Shown here in pieces: positions 15,707 to 26,897 of a DNA stretch of 64,000 nt. Origin of the DNA: Lophium mytilinum (Eukaryota; Ascomycota; Dothideomycetes; Mytilinidiales; Mytilinidiaceae); the NCBI GenBank assembly GCA_010093605.1, contig MU004184.1:1321897-1385896 (forward strand), in the 5' to 3' direction. Positions within the stretch are counted from its first letter, which is position 1. Each line of letters begins with the position of its first letter. Made by a program: the position numbers and the translations under genes. The notes under the pieces are model-generated. The model made no database searches and was not told where the DNA came from. It saw nothing but the letters and a program-made list of their open reading frames with translations.

Positions 15707-16608
15707 TGTTACGTATGGATGGTATGACATCGATGAGTATTTCTCAATTTGGTGTTTGAGCGGGTTGGGAGGATACTGCAGTATATTTGGTGGGTCCAAC
15801 AGGTGGAAATACTGCGGTATAGGCAAGCGCGAATATCCCATTGTCGACTTTATCGTAGCACCAAGTATGTTTGTTACCTTTCGGCGAGGGCGTAAATGCA
15901 GGTACACGGCAGAGTTAGGATAGATACTAGGTATTTAGCCTACATTCAATCAGCTGACATGTTCACCACTTCCCCCTTAAATTCGATGCTGATGTGATAC
16001 AGCCAATTAGTCCTCCGCTTCAATAGACTCCCATCAGAGCCACCTACCGCATATGTAGTGTAGTCATCCCAATGGAGCTGCCCACCATACCTACGTGTCC
16101 GACGAGCCCCGATCCAGGCATACAAGCGGAGCAAACCCCTTCACCGTAAATCTCGTGCGAGCTAACAAGATCAGCAATTTTCGTATCCCGCGACCAATCG
16201 GTACCGCCGGCGGGGATCGTACATACATGATTCCGGCCGGGAGGATCGTGCCGTGCCTTTTGCCGCGTGGATCGGTAAGCTTACCGGTGTTATGGCCAAG
16301 CATGCTTCTATTGGTGATACGACCTTTCGGTCTCACAAACCGCTCTGTACTACGTAAAGAACGGGTTTCGTGAAACTGAAAGCTCCAAAATTTTCTCTGC
16401 GATGCCGGGAGAGTGACCATGACACGGCATGGAGTAGCCCAAAACGACACCTCCTATTCCGCGTCAAGACACGATTGAATAAATAGCAGCCGTGCTGATT
16501 GCCTTCCCTTTTGTTCATCACGTTCGCTTTCTCTAGGCTTTTCAAACAGTCCTGTAAACTTGGTTCTCATCTCCCCTAAGACCCGAGTTCTATCGAAGTT
16601 TCTACATA
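15707..16608. other. Intergenic between SMC5 and the small secreted protein gene
   Basis: About 900 bp with no supported gene. A minus-strand frame near 16,091-16,450 is open but has no recognisable features. A short repeat (ATACTGCAGTATA with GGAAATACTGCGGTATAGG) lies at 15,773-15,822. The last 100 bp are pyrimidine-rich, as expected for a promoter of the gene at 16,609. Confidence 0.45.
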
Positions 16609-17230
16609 ATGCAACTCCTCTACCTCCTCCTCTCCTCCCTCCTCATCCTCCCTACCCTAGGCAATCCAATTGTCCCCCGCTCCAACACCATCACCGCCCC
16701 CAAATCTGAGACTTGGCACATCTCAGCCTTCACAGCACACTTTATGGGCGACAGCTCCGGCCTCCCCGGCGGCGCCTGGCCCCCAAACTCCGCCTTCAAC
16801 ACAACCCTCTCCTTCACGCTCAAATTCCCCGACAACACGACCTCTTCCTGCGCCGCGACGTTCCAGGAACCCGGCACACCAGCAGCGTACACGGTCTGCG
16901 AGCGCCGGGCCGACGGGAGTGTGGTTGAACTCAAGGTCAAGAAAGCGCACGCGGCGAAGACGAAATGGGCGTTGTATAACTTTGAGTTGAGTGTTGTGAA
17001 GGAGGGGGGAGTGAGGTGAGTTTATGTTGGGGTTGCTGGAATGGGCGCGGGTGCTGATGCGTTCTGATAGGGCACCGATGAAGGGAAAGAGGCATATTTC
17101 GTCGAATAATGCTGCGACCGATGAGGATAGTTATCTGACGTGCTTGACGTACGCGCCGTTGACAGGGGTACAGTGTCAGTTGGGAGGTGTTGTGGGGAAG
17201 AGTGGGCCGATTGAGGTTGTTGCGGTGTGA
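16609..17230 (+). CDS. Small secreted protein with four cysteines (188 aa)
   Basis: Exons 16609-17015 and 17071-17230, joined in frame over a 55-bp intron. The N-terminus MQLLYLLLSSLLILPTLG is a clear signal peptide, followed by NPIVPRSN where cleavage or Kex2-like processing after the Arg is possible. The mature part has four Cys (SSCAA, TVCER, LTCLT, VQCQL), enough for two disulfides, and no catalytic motif that I recognise. It could be an effector-like or cell-wall protein. The last exon still reads as a normal fold, so this is probably complete. Confidence 0.75.
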
Positions 17231-18013
17231 GGCAGCATACCTGGGCGACTTGCCGATTTAGGGGGTGGATTAGATTGATTGAGGGTGGTGGTGTGAAGCA
17301 AGTTGAAGGTAATGGTAGCAGATTTCGGTGTCGGTAAATGGATTGAGGGCATTGTTATGTACAGAAAAGGCGGATTGGCAGTATATAATAAAGTTAAAAC
17401 TAGATGTGGATTCAACCTCTCTCACCTGAGAGTCCCGATTAAAAGAGATGCTCTTGGAACTAGCTAACCTCGAGGGCTCTTCAACTCACTTACGTTACGG
17501 CTAGTGGCTGGAGGTCTCCTTATCTATCGACTGCTTCGTATCATCTCCTTCGGCAACTACTTCATGACTCCATTAAAGGAATCTCTTCTTCTTCTTCCCC
17601 TCTCGTTTCTCTAATCACCATTCAGGTCCTCTGCTCTTCCATGCCTCAAGCACCCTTCTTACTCCACCAAATTTCTTCTTTCATAGTCCTCCATAACTAT
17701 CTCCAATGATTACTTGCGGTTCTCTCTTCCAGTTACTTCATCCACCGTTCGTAACTCACCAGTCATCTTTTGCACCTCTCACCTCCTCTCACTCATTTGA
17801 GACTGGGCGACAAATCTTGATCCACTTTCGAAAATCTTCAGTACACCTAGCTCTTTCATCTTGACCGACCTGATACTTCGCTGGGGCATCTCAAGCAGCG
17901 GCAGGCGAGGGTGGAGATTGCATCGCTCTTCTCCTCCACTACTCCACCTCTATCACCTCACCAAAATCAAGCTTTAAGCACCCCGTACCTTCTCATCACC
18001 ACTACAGCGAACG
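17231..18013. other. Intergenic, promoter of the 19-aa repeat protein
   Basis: Nearly 800 bp with no gene I can support. From 17,570 it is strongly pyrimidine-biased on the plus strand (TTCTTCTTCTTCCCCTCTCG and similar runs), as found upstream of many filamentous-fungal genes. Confidence 0.45.
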
Positions 18014-20462
18014 ATGGATAACCCAGATGTCCTGCCAGGGGACGCTCCACAGCGGCAGCCGTCAGTACATACTGACAACCCGGATGCATTGCCAGAGAAC
18101 CCCCCATGGTCGCAACCCCCAGAACCCATCGGCAACCCGGATGTACTGCTGGAGAACTCCCAATGGCCGCAACTTCCATCCGGTATCGAAAGCCCAGAGG
18201 CTCTGCTAGAGAATCCCATTCAGTCGCGACCGCCAGCACATACCGAAAACTCGAGTGCACTACTAGAGGAACCCCCACAGTCACAAGTGGCAGTACACAG
18301 CGACACCCCGAATGCACAGCTAGAGAATCCCCCAAGGTCGCAACTACTAGCACATACCGAAAACTCGGATGCACTGCTGGAGAACTCCCCTCAATCGCAA
18401 CAAAAAGCGCACATTGACAACCTGAATGCACTGCTAGAGAATCCCCCATGCTCGCAACCGCCAGCACATATCAACAACTCGGAGACTCTACTAGAGAATC
18501 TCCCACAGTCGCAACCGTCGGTACATGTTGGCAACCAGGAAGCTCCGCTAGGAAATCCCTCGCAGTTTAAACCATCAGTACACATGGGTCGCTCCGTAGC
18601 ACCAGAACCAGTGCCCTTGCAACATTCCGAGCCGCCTCGTGTGCCGCACTCTTCGCGAGTGGGGTATTCAGTCTTACCACGGTCTGAGCCGCCACGAGGT
18701 CGCTTGCGCCCTATCAAGGGCCTCAGTCTCTATAGTGATGATCGTCTTCGCGGGCAAAACTTTCAAAGTCCTCGCTCGGGCACCGCGATGTTAGGGCAAG
18801 AGAAGAGCAAGGATGACGATTCTGGCGGTGTGAAGAAAGAGGAGGGCGAGGGTGTTTACCTCTCTGACGACTTTCAGACGGCGTCAAAAGACAGTCCACA
18901 TTTTAACCAAGAAGTGCAGAGCGATGAGACTGTTATCGATAGTGTCCCAGCACCCCAGGTGATGCCGACAGTCAGGGACAGCGCACCCCAGCCCGCCGAG
19001 CCTAGGAGACATTCAGGTACAAGTTTGGCGCATGGAATGATTGATGAAACATTAAGAGCTAACTTGCTTGTGGCGTACGATACATCAAGCTTCGGCTCGA
19101 TGACCCATAGCGGCCTCTCTCAGCAGTGGTATCCCAGTACTGAAAAGGAGAGCACTCACCCTAGAAGTCTCCTTGGAATGCAATCGTTCGAGGCACCACC
19201 GGTTACCTCAGGTCAGCGTACTATGAACCATAAACGAGGTCCATTCATTGTAGACTCAGACGATGATTCTATGGAAGTTGGCATTCGGAGGAGTCATCGC
19301 GACAGCCAACGTCACCGCCGTGCAGACAACAGCGGATCAAAGAACGAGCAAGCGTGGGATGGTCAGATCTCGAAGTATGCCCGATCATCGAATGATACAG
19401 AGGAGCCACGAATACCCCGGGAAAATGTCCAGTCTCCAGAACGTCATCACGCCGACCAGCCTAGCTACATGGAGGACGAGACAATGCACGAGGCGTCGGA
19501 AGAGCCAAGTGATAGGGATCGCTGTAGGTGTATGATTGCTTTAAAAGGATTGCTGAGCTAATACGATGTCAGATCTAGACGATAACGTGCGCATACCCGA
19601 AGTCAAAATGTTGACACCTCGGAAGGTCGCCAGCTATAATAGAAAGCGGTCTGCGTCCCCTCGTGATGGTGCCCAATCCTATATCAAGAAGCCTCGCCCG
19701 AAACTAGAGCTGACCACCGAAGACGTCATCATGGGCCTTATGAAGGGCAATGTGGACCGGCAGCGCCTATTGAAGCTAATCGAGCAAATGAACAACGGGT
19801 CTGATACGGCTAAGCTGAAACAGAGCTTGGAGGAGAGCGAGCGAAGCCTACAGCATTACAAGGAGGCTTTGAACGTCAGAGATTCTAAATCAGACGTCAA
19901 GCGGCTGGAAAGAGAGTTAGTTCAGAAGAACCGCGAGCTTGAGAAGAGAGAGAAGGACTTTCGAAAGGCAACCACAAAACAGGCGAGTGACCTCGACAAA
20001 CAAATCGACGAAACCAAGAAGTGGAAGGACCACAGCAATATCAACCATGAGGGCTGGAAAGGGAGCCAGAGTGAGGTCAAAGATCTTCAATCGAAATTAA
20101 AGACGCAGCAGAAGGTCTTGGAACGAACTTCCAACGACCTCGAAATATCCCAGGCAGCACTCTTGAAGGCGCAAAAACAGAACAATCGGCAGGATAATTA
20201 TCTTCACTTGATGACTTGGCGCAATGTCAAGGTCTTCGAGATGTTCAAAGGCGGCACTATGGCCCCTGATGATATGGCTTGGGAGCTCAGCCGCGTACAC
20301 AAATACATGGGAGATAAGTGGGTTCCAAATTTGAAGCGTGGGAGGGAGATCGCGGAGAGTATCCTCGAGAGACACACGACAGATGAAAAGGGTCAAGAGT
20401 TGGAGGTTCCAGACTTGCCGATCCCCCTTGCAGTCGTCCGCAAGCCCAGAGCGAAGAACTAG
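18014..20462 (+). CDS. Repeat-bearing nuclear-type protein, unknown function (799 aa)
   Basis: Exon 18014-19523 joins 19573-20462 across a 49-bp intron; the second exon starts YLDDNVRIPEV. The N-terminus is ten tandem 19-residue repeats (type ENSDALLENPPQSQPPAHT), residues 2-191. Then comes a polar, Ser/Arg/Asp-rich disordered region with basic clusters such as KRSASPRDG and KKPRPK that look like nuclear localisation signals. A coiled coil (LEESERSLQHYKEALNVRD onward) occupies about residues 580-720, followed by a short globular tail. I do not recognise the family. Disorder, basic patches and a coiled coil suggest a chromatin or kinetochore-type scaffold, but that is inference only. Confidence 0.78.
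18017..18586 (+). repeat. Coding minisatellite, ten 57-bp units
   Basis: Ten units of exactly 57 bp encode 19-residue repeats with consensus close to DNPDALLENPPQSQPPAHT. Because 57 is a multiple of three, every reading frame stays open across the array, on both strands, which explains the long antisense frames. The copies differ from each other at many positions, so the array is not very recent. The last two units are the most degenerate. Confidence 0.9.
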
Positions 20463-20699
20463 GCGTGCGGTTTGAGGTCTCAGTCTAGCCGAGATATTCT
20501 AATGGGGCGGTAAAAGCATTCATTTTCTGCCATATTTCTTTTCCCTTCAAACCATCTTCCCAACCTCTTCTGCGACGGTCTTTGCATCCTAGACTCCCCT
20601 TGCGACCCAATGGCTCCGAAAGATATATGGCTTTCACTCACTGATATTCGGTAAATACAAAAAGCAATAAAACAGTGATATGGTATGACATGTACTTAA

Positions 20700-21190
20700 T
20701 CCTTTATCACCGTCCAGCTAGCCCCTAACACCCTCAAAATTTCTTGGCTAAGATGTGGAGACCACAAATCGGGCCGGCTTTGATTCACTGACAACATGCT
20801 CTTATGCGTACATTAGCGTAGCACAGTCTGACAGCCCCCGACATCCTCAAAACTCACCGCCATGTTGTAAAATTCTGGAGCCTGCGAATCAGGCTAGCTC
20901 CAATCCTTTCATAGGATGCTGGTTTGGTAGACCAGCGCAGCGCCGCTTGACTAACCTCGACAACTCCAAAACAATCCTAGCCACCATGTCGAATGCGCAA
21001 GAGCGTGAATTAGGCTAGGATCTGACATATACTGCTGCTAATCTCAGCCACATCAGGATCCAGTACCCCATCCCAAACTTTGACATGTGCGAACCGGTGC
21101 AGCACCGTCTGAGTTGCCTCAAGACCTTCAGTAATCCGTAGCCACGATACCAAGTTCCCAATAGCACGAACCTAGCCACCACTAACCGAC
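20700..21190. repeat. Degenerate tandem array, ~110-160 bp units
   Basis: Two blocks alternate at least three to four times. One block resembles CCATGTCGAATGCGC, then GCGAATCAGGCTAGC, with copies starting near 20,752, 20,862, 20,986 and 21,143. The other resembles CCGACATCCTCAAAACTC, near 20,726, 20,837, 20,954 and 21,116. The first block recalls the motif of the array at 120-930 (ATGT, spacer, AATCAG-CTA), so the two arrays may belong to one family. The array sits immediately downstream of the acid phosphatase gene (minus strand). Confidence 0.5.
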
Positions 21191-21193
21191 CTT

Positions 21194-23162
21194 TTACTCG
21201 CCCAGCCCCTGCCTCAAAAACGTAATCTTCCCCGGCGCATCCATTCCCAACCTGCACTTCTCTCTGAACTCTCCCAACTCCGCTCCCCTCATCTTAATGC
21301 GCGTCCGGAAATCAGCTAGCGGGCAGCTGCTTCCAATACCATGGCTACACCCTGGCAGCGGCACGATGCCATCGTTGACATTGATTCTGACGAAGATGTC
21401 GGGGGTGGTCGGGGAGCTAGAGGCGTGGCAAGCGAGCCGCTCGAAGATGGTGCGTCCGCCCATGGGGGACACTTGGGATTTCTTCCAGGAGCGATCGTAT
21501 GCAATGTGCGTTGTTGGAAGGTGGATGGGGTCGGGGAGGAGGTCCAGGGCTGCGAGCATGGGGGCGATATCGCCATCGTGGACGCTGTAAAGATACATTA
21601 GTGGGGATTATTCTAGTATGGGGCAGTGGAAAGTTATAGCACACAAGGAACTTACAAACTGAAGAAGAACGGTCCAGCGCTCGGCCCCTCGAGCAATAGA
21701 TTCATCGTCGCGTTCAACCACAACCACCCCATCACCGGTCCCCAAGGCGTTCCCGGGCCACCACGATAGTAGTGCACTACATCACGGGCATACTCGAAGC
21801 TCATGAACTCCTCTCGTGTGAAGACATCGCACCACGGACTGCTCCCTCGCGCAGTAATCTCAAATCCGCACATCTCTTGCATAGCGTAGATTTCGTCGTC
21901 CGCGAGATTCTTGATTCCCGGATTCTGTTTCAGCAACCGCTCGCGTATGGATCCGACGTAAGTAGAGCGGTATTTGGCCATCATCTTTGCGCCTTGGTCG
22001 TGGCCTAGCTCTTTGTCGTCGTTGAAGGCTTTGCAGGTATCGCCAGGAGTCAAGGTATCAGCACCAAGGTCGTCGGTTTCAGGGATGACGCGTAGAGAGG
22101 CTGTCTTGTTCCAGTCCAGGCCAAAGAAGCCGGCGCTGAAATATCTTGCGGTGTCAATTACGCGAGGACAACCGCTTGCCCATAGGGCTGTTTTGTCATC
22201 GTGGGATAGTCGTTGAGAGAGAAGGTGGTGGTAACGAGTTCGGAGGCGCACGCCAGTTGTGAAGGCACCGAGAGAGCCTGAGTAGGGGCCAGTTGTGGTC
22301 AATTGCTCGAATTCAGATTCGGGGTCTGCGAAGAATGTTAGATATCTGTGGTCAGAGGCCTAAGGCGGTACTCGTAGTAACATCAAAGCTAGCTTAGCCG
22401 TAAAAGACTTTACACTGCTCTATAGTAGTTGTGTTGTTTCAAGATTCAGTCGGCCAGATGCGCAGCACTATAGCCAATGCGGCAGAGGGGAGAGCGGGCT
22501 TTCATCTTATTCAGTTGAAGTCCTGTCATCACGTACCCTTCGAGAAGAATTCCCAGTCATTGAGAAAAGCAAGATCATCCACAAAAGTGATATTCAGATC
22601 CGTCAGCTTCTTTAAGAGACGAAGCATTCCTTCATAGTGTAAGCTAAGATTACAAAATATATTTCCCAAACCTAGTACGAGGAAAGAAAAACCCACGATT
22701 GCCAGCTTTGATTGTTGGAAAACGCTCCGCGTGCCTTGACATCTTCGAAGCAAACCGATCAGTATTCCCGCGATCTACACGTTATCCTACTCTTAGACCT
22801 ACCATATGGACTTGCTCAACTACGCATCCTTCGGGAGGACCTACACCCCCTTCGACTACTCCTTCCGCCTTCTCAATCCATGGGCCATTGCCCCCGAGAT
22901 GATAGAGTATGTTCCAGTCCCCGGATGTGGTCCCAGCTCCTTGTCCCTTGCCAGCAATGCCAGTATTGGTGTGGAGGTATCCGTGGGAATGCCACCAGCT
23001 CTTCCAACTTGATACATGCGGCGTTCGAAGGGAAGGCGATTGTAGATTAGGACCATTAACTGATCCATAGGGCGAAAGCCCGAACCAGCTTTGAGCAGCA
23101 AAGATGATACAAAGGGCCAGGACAGAATGCCAGAAGGACGGCAAGTTCAAGGTTATTGCCAT
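21194..23162 (-). CDS. Secreted histidine acid phosphatase (branch 2, PHO5/phytase-like), 525 aa
   Basis: Five exons give one frame: 23162-22803, 22742-22693, 22643-22537, 22325-21656 and 21584-21194. Two of the small-exon sites (an AAG acceptor and a GTTTTT donor) are weak. The N-terminus is hydrophobic (LALCIIFAAQSWFGL), a signal peptide or anchor. The catalytic His motif is SRHAERFPT near residue 122 (RHGxRxP family, with Ala for Gly). The proton-donor motif is VHDGDIAP near residue 396. It would release phosphate from organic esters outside the cell. ITFVDDLAFLNDWEFF and LTTTGPYSGSLGAFTTG are typical of the fungal family. An inverted-repeat element lies 210 bp upstream. Confidence 0.85.
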
Positions 23163-23371
23163 GTTGTCCTAGAGTTTAGAGGGCGCTGATGGGTAGCTAC
23201 CTTACTAGCAATCGCATGACAGTAGTGAGCGTAGAAGGTGATATGTATTGAAACCTTGAAAGAACTTGAAATAGCGAACTGTTGAGTGTTAAAGAGTGGT
23301 GATGAGTCGAGGTGAACGTCAGTAGAGGTACACGGCGGTCAAATCTTCGGCCCGAGCGCGCGGGCCTTCCT

Positions 23372-23896
23372 TTGTGCTATTCAGAATAGCGTACACTTTC
23401 TTGGCGTTTTCCCCGTGCACCCCCCCTAATTTTGTATGCGCGCACCTGGAACCGTTAGATAGGTTATACATTGATTTTCAACCACTTTTTAACGTGCCTA
23501 TATTAATTATTAGTGAGGCCTCTCGCGTGCATATTAGAGCTCATATACTGCCGATTTTTGGTGTTCGCGGTCAAGACGGCGGACCAGCCCAGCTACCCCT
23601 CGGCGTGCGACGTGATTGCGCCCGCGACGGCGGCCAAGTTTACGCAGCTGGCGCAGATGCGCCGCGAGGACTGGGCGCTGGCCCCGCAGGCGGATATGCT
23701 GTGGGCGGTAGAAATTGTTAGTATACGAGCTCTAATATGCACGCAAGAGGCCTTACTAATTATTAATATAGGCACGTTAAAAAGTAGTTGAAAATCAATG
23801 TATAACCTATCTACGATCACAGGCGCGCTCATACAGAATAAGGAGGGGTGCACGGGGAAAACGCCAAGAAAGTGTACGCTATTCTGAATAGCACAA
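23372..23896. mobile_element. Foldback/TIR element with ~177-bp arms around a GC-rich core
   Basis: The left arm (23372-23549) and right arm (23720-23896) are inverted copies, about 88% identical by eye. The termini are TTGTGCTATTCAGAATAGCG on both ends, and each contains the 15-bp palindrome GCTATTCAGAATAGC. The arms are AT-rich. The ~170-bp core is GC-rich and open in one plus-strand frame (ADQPSYPSACDVIAPATAAK onward), unlike the arms. There is no transposase, so it is non-autonomous. I could not find a clear target-site duplication. It lies in the upstream region of the acid phosphatase gene. Confidence 0.8.
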
Positions 23897-24796
23897 CTCA
23901 AATCCAACCTCAACTGCCTCACCTCTTTCTATACGCATCATTTTGCCATCGGCAATCCATATACGCATGTTGTTCAGTCTCAAGATTATCTAAAAACAGA
24001 AATATCTGGGCACGTGTAGTCCGATCATCCGCTCAGACGATTCTCTTTTTAGACGCAGGAGTAATGCAGTACGCTGCACCTTCACCCAGGCACGCATCCT
24101 ATGCGCTACAACAGGGTTGCTGATAATGCAGGAAGGCTCTAGTTGTCTATCAGATCCAAAATTTGCCTGCTTGTGCGTTATCTTATGCAGCACCCTTACT
24201 ATGTCGTCGCGGTAGGCGCTGATGCATGCCTGCTAGAGGACTTAAGCTGGGTAGTGCAAGCACTGTCGGTTTGGGTGATAGGCCTCAAATAGCCTTTGCC
24301 GGGGATATATTGGTAGTCAGACCGAGCTGAGTCGTTATGGGGCTGACGCGCCACCTAGGGTTTGGAGCATTATGTAGCGAGTAGGGGCAAGATTCTGCGG
24401 TGAAGGTAAGGATCCAAGCCTGGGCTGCTAACGGCACGTTGCTTATTTGACGCCGTGCATGTGATGGTGTGAAATACGTGATGACGGGAGCATTTGGGAC
24501 TGGTCCGAGTAGGGTAACGTAGTTGGTGGAAATTTAGCGCGAAGGGAGAGAAACGAGGGGAGGGTAAGGGCCAAGTATAACCTAATTGGATCTTTCAAGC
24601 TGTTCATATCTGCCCATCAACGGATCTTGTTTCAGAATCTGTGAACTGGACTGCATCGAGGTTGGTGCTGTTGCAAAATGTTAGATGACATGCCAATTCT
24701 GACCACCACTTCTGGGATCCAAGTCAAAGGTTCAACTGCGTCGTGTCTCACTCATTGTCTTCAAGAAACTTCTACTCCAACACCAAGAGATTTAAG
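23897..24796. other. Intergenic between foldback element and DUF3712 gene
   Basis: About 900 bp without a supported gene. The open frames are short. The last ~200 bp before 24,797 carry the likely promoter and 5' UTR of the DUF3712 gene. Confidence 0.4.
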
Positions 24797-26290
24797 ATGG
24801 CTAAATCTAAGTGGATTGCCGCGTATCGCGATTCTGAACCCAGCAGCGGTAGTGCGAGCTGGGAGAAGGGCAAGAGCAAGGTGAAGCAATGGGTGGGCGC
24901 GTCTCGCAACCTTCCTAGTGATGGGAAGTATGAGGAGTATGAGACAGATGAGGATTTGAATTCGGGAAGCCCGCAGAAGATTGAGAGTAATCAGAAAGTT
25001 ATAGAGATGGACCAAGTAAAGCCAAGTATGACGAGGAGCTTGTGGTGGCACTACAAAAGATATTGGGTTTGCTACCTCATGTTGGGAGTAATAGCTTTGG
25101 CAATAGGGCTGCCGATTTTGTAAGTTCGACTCCGAAGACTCTTTCCTGATTCTCGATATTACCCAGTGAGCAGAACTAAGGCATAGTAGATTCCTCGTCA
25201 TATTCCCCGCCATTGCACAACGGCTAGTGGACGGTGCGGACCTGCCCATTCACACCGCGGTGATAAAAAACCCCAGCGACGACACCTTGACGTACTCTGT
25301 AACAGTGTCTCTCAAGGTACCGAAGCCTTTCATAGTCCATATTGATCCCACCGTCTTAGAGCTGTATCGGCCGGAGACGAAGCCGCATCGCGTACCTTAC
25401 ATCAAGATGGAACTACCAGGCATGAAACTCCACGGCAATACTCTTGTCAAGATTGAAGATCAGCAAGCAACTATTCTAGATGAAGATGAACTTACGCATT
25501 TTATGGCGTCGGCAGTACGCAACGAGCAGTTCGAGATATCTGCTTATGGGAAGACGACCGCGTATCTCGGAAAGCTCAAAGCCCATATCACTTTGGACAA
25601 GACTATCAGATTGAGAGGCGAGTCTAGTTTTTTCGAGTTCGTCACGAGTATAGCTAATGATAGAGAGCAGGTTTGAACACGCTAGAGGGCTTCTCGATCG
25701 ATAGTGCCCATGTAGTGCTTCCACCAGAAGAGGATGGAACCAACGTGGTAGCTAACTTGACTCTGCCGAACGCATCGCTTGCCACAGTTGAGCTGGTAAG
25801 CCCTTGTCTGACAATAGGTTAGTAGGTATATATTGACAATAATTAGGGAGACGTGACTCTAAACCTCAAAGTTGGCGACTTGATTTTAGGAAATGCTACC
25901 ATCGCAAATTTCACGATCAAGCCAGGAAATAACAACGTCTACGCGCGTGGTATCGTCGATATCAAAAGCATTCTACAAAACATTGGGCCCATTGCCGATG
26001 CCGAAACGCAGGCACTGAAAAGTGGCAACATTACGGTCTCCGCGTCGGGGAACTCGGCCATCTACGACGGCAAGCATATCGACTACATTGAGAAAGTCCT
26101 GAACAACTTGACGATTACAGCGGAGATGCCTATGGCAGAAATCCTGATTGATTCTTCGGAAAGTTTGCTGGGCGATTTCTCAGGCGGGCTTACCAGTCTT
26201 CTGAATGGCTTGACTACGGTCTCAGGCGGGCTTGTCAGTTTTTTGAATGGCTTGAATGCGACTGATCCTTTGCATCTATTGGGAGGGTAG
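24797..26290 (+). CDS. DUF3712-type membrane protein (439 aa)
   Basis: Four exons keep frame: 24797-25119, 25190-25617, 25671-25795 and 25847-26290. The 53-bp intron at 25618-25670 starts with GC instead of GT. A cytosolic ~95-residue acidic/basic head is followed by one membrane segment (CYLMLGVIALAIGLPILFLV, about residues 95-118). The outer part is beta-rich with repeated LEA2-like strands (VTVSLKVPKPFIVHI, VTLNLKVGDLILGNA) and ends in GGLTSLLNGL-type repeats. These features match fungal DUF3712 proteins, whose role is unknown; they may act at the vacuole or plasma membrane. A start at 24743 would add 18 residues. Confidence 0.8.
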
Positions 26291-26897
26291 TGTAAATAGC
26301 GCGATGTGATTACTTTGGGGTTTGTCTCTGCATACAGGACGATTGGTAGTATATGATGAGACCACCACACCATTCCATGTACTATAACCTTCATGAATCG
26401 AAACGGATCAAAGATGCTAATCTGACTTCTGAACAATTAGAACCGCTTTTAACGTGAGAACTCCTGGTAACCGGGCCCTCCTAGCTCCGTTTCGACTAGG
26501 CTTCATAGCAAATCTGTGTCCGGGGAATACGGGAGGAGGTAAAGTCAGTTGGACGATTTAAGGCGAAAGCGATAGTCACGTGAGATCACTTGAAGTGTGT
26601 GGTGGTATTTCATAAAGTGGTGAATGGCAGAGACGGTGATGGTGAATGCTATCAAACTCCCACAATACGCGCTTGGCCGCGAATGGATAGGGCGACGATC
26701 ACCCGCTGGAATCAGGGGCTCCGTGCCCGAGTGTTGATTGGATGACAGCCAGCCCTATTCACGACCTCAGCTTTTTCTCTGTATCACCATCCTCATTCTT
26801 GTTTGCTTGGACCCTTAACAGCCCCCAGCGTCTTGCACCTACAGGCTACTCCATGCTGGTGTAGATGTGCTGCAATCGCCCGCGGTAACCAGCAACG
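26291..26897. other. Intergenic, promoter of the GH3 gene
   Basis: Some 600 bp with no gene or clear repeat. Tracts such as TTTTTCTCTGTATCACC and CTTGTTTGCTTGG near 26,770-26,810 probably belong to the promoter and leader of the beta-glucosidase gene. Confidence 0.4.

Noticed and set aside
17967-18467. Long minus-strand open frames across the 57-bp repeats
   Set aside because: The unit length is a multiple of three, so all frames are open by construction; the plus frame has a spliced partner with normal protein features.
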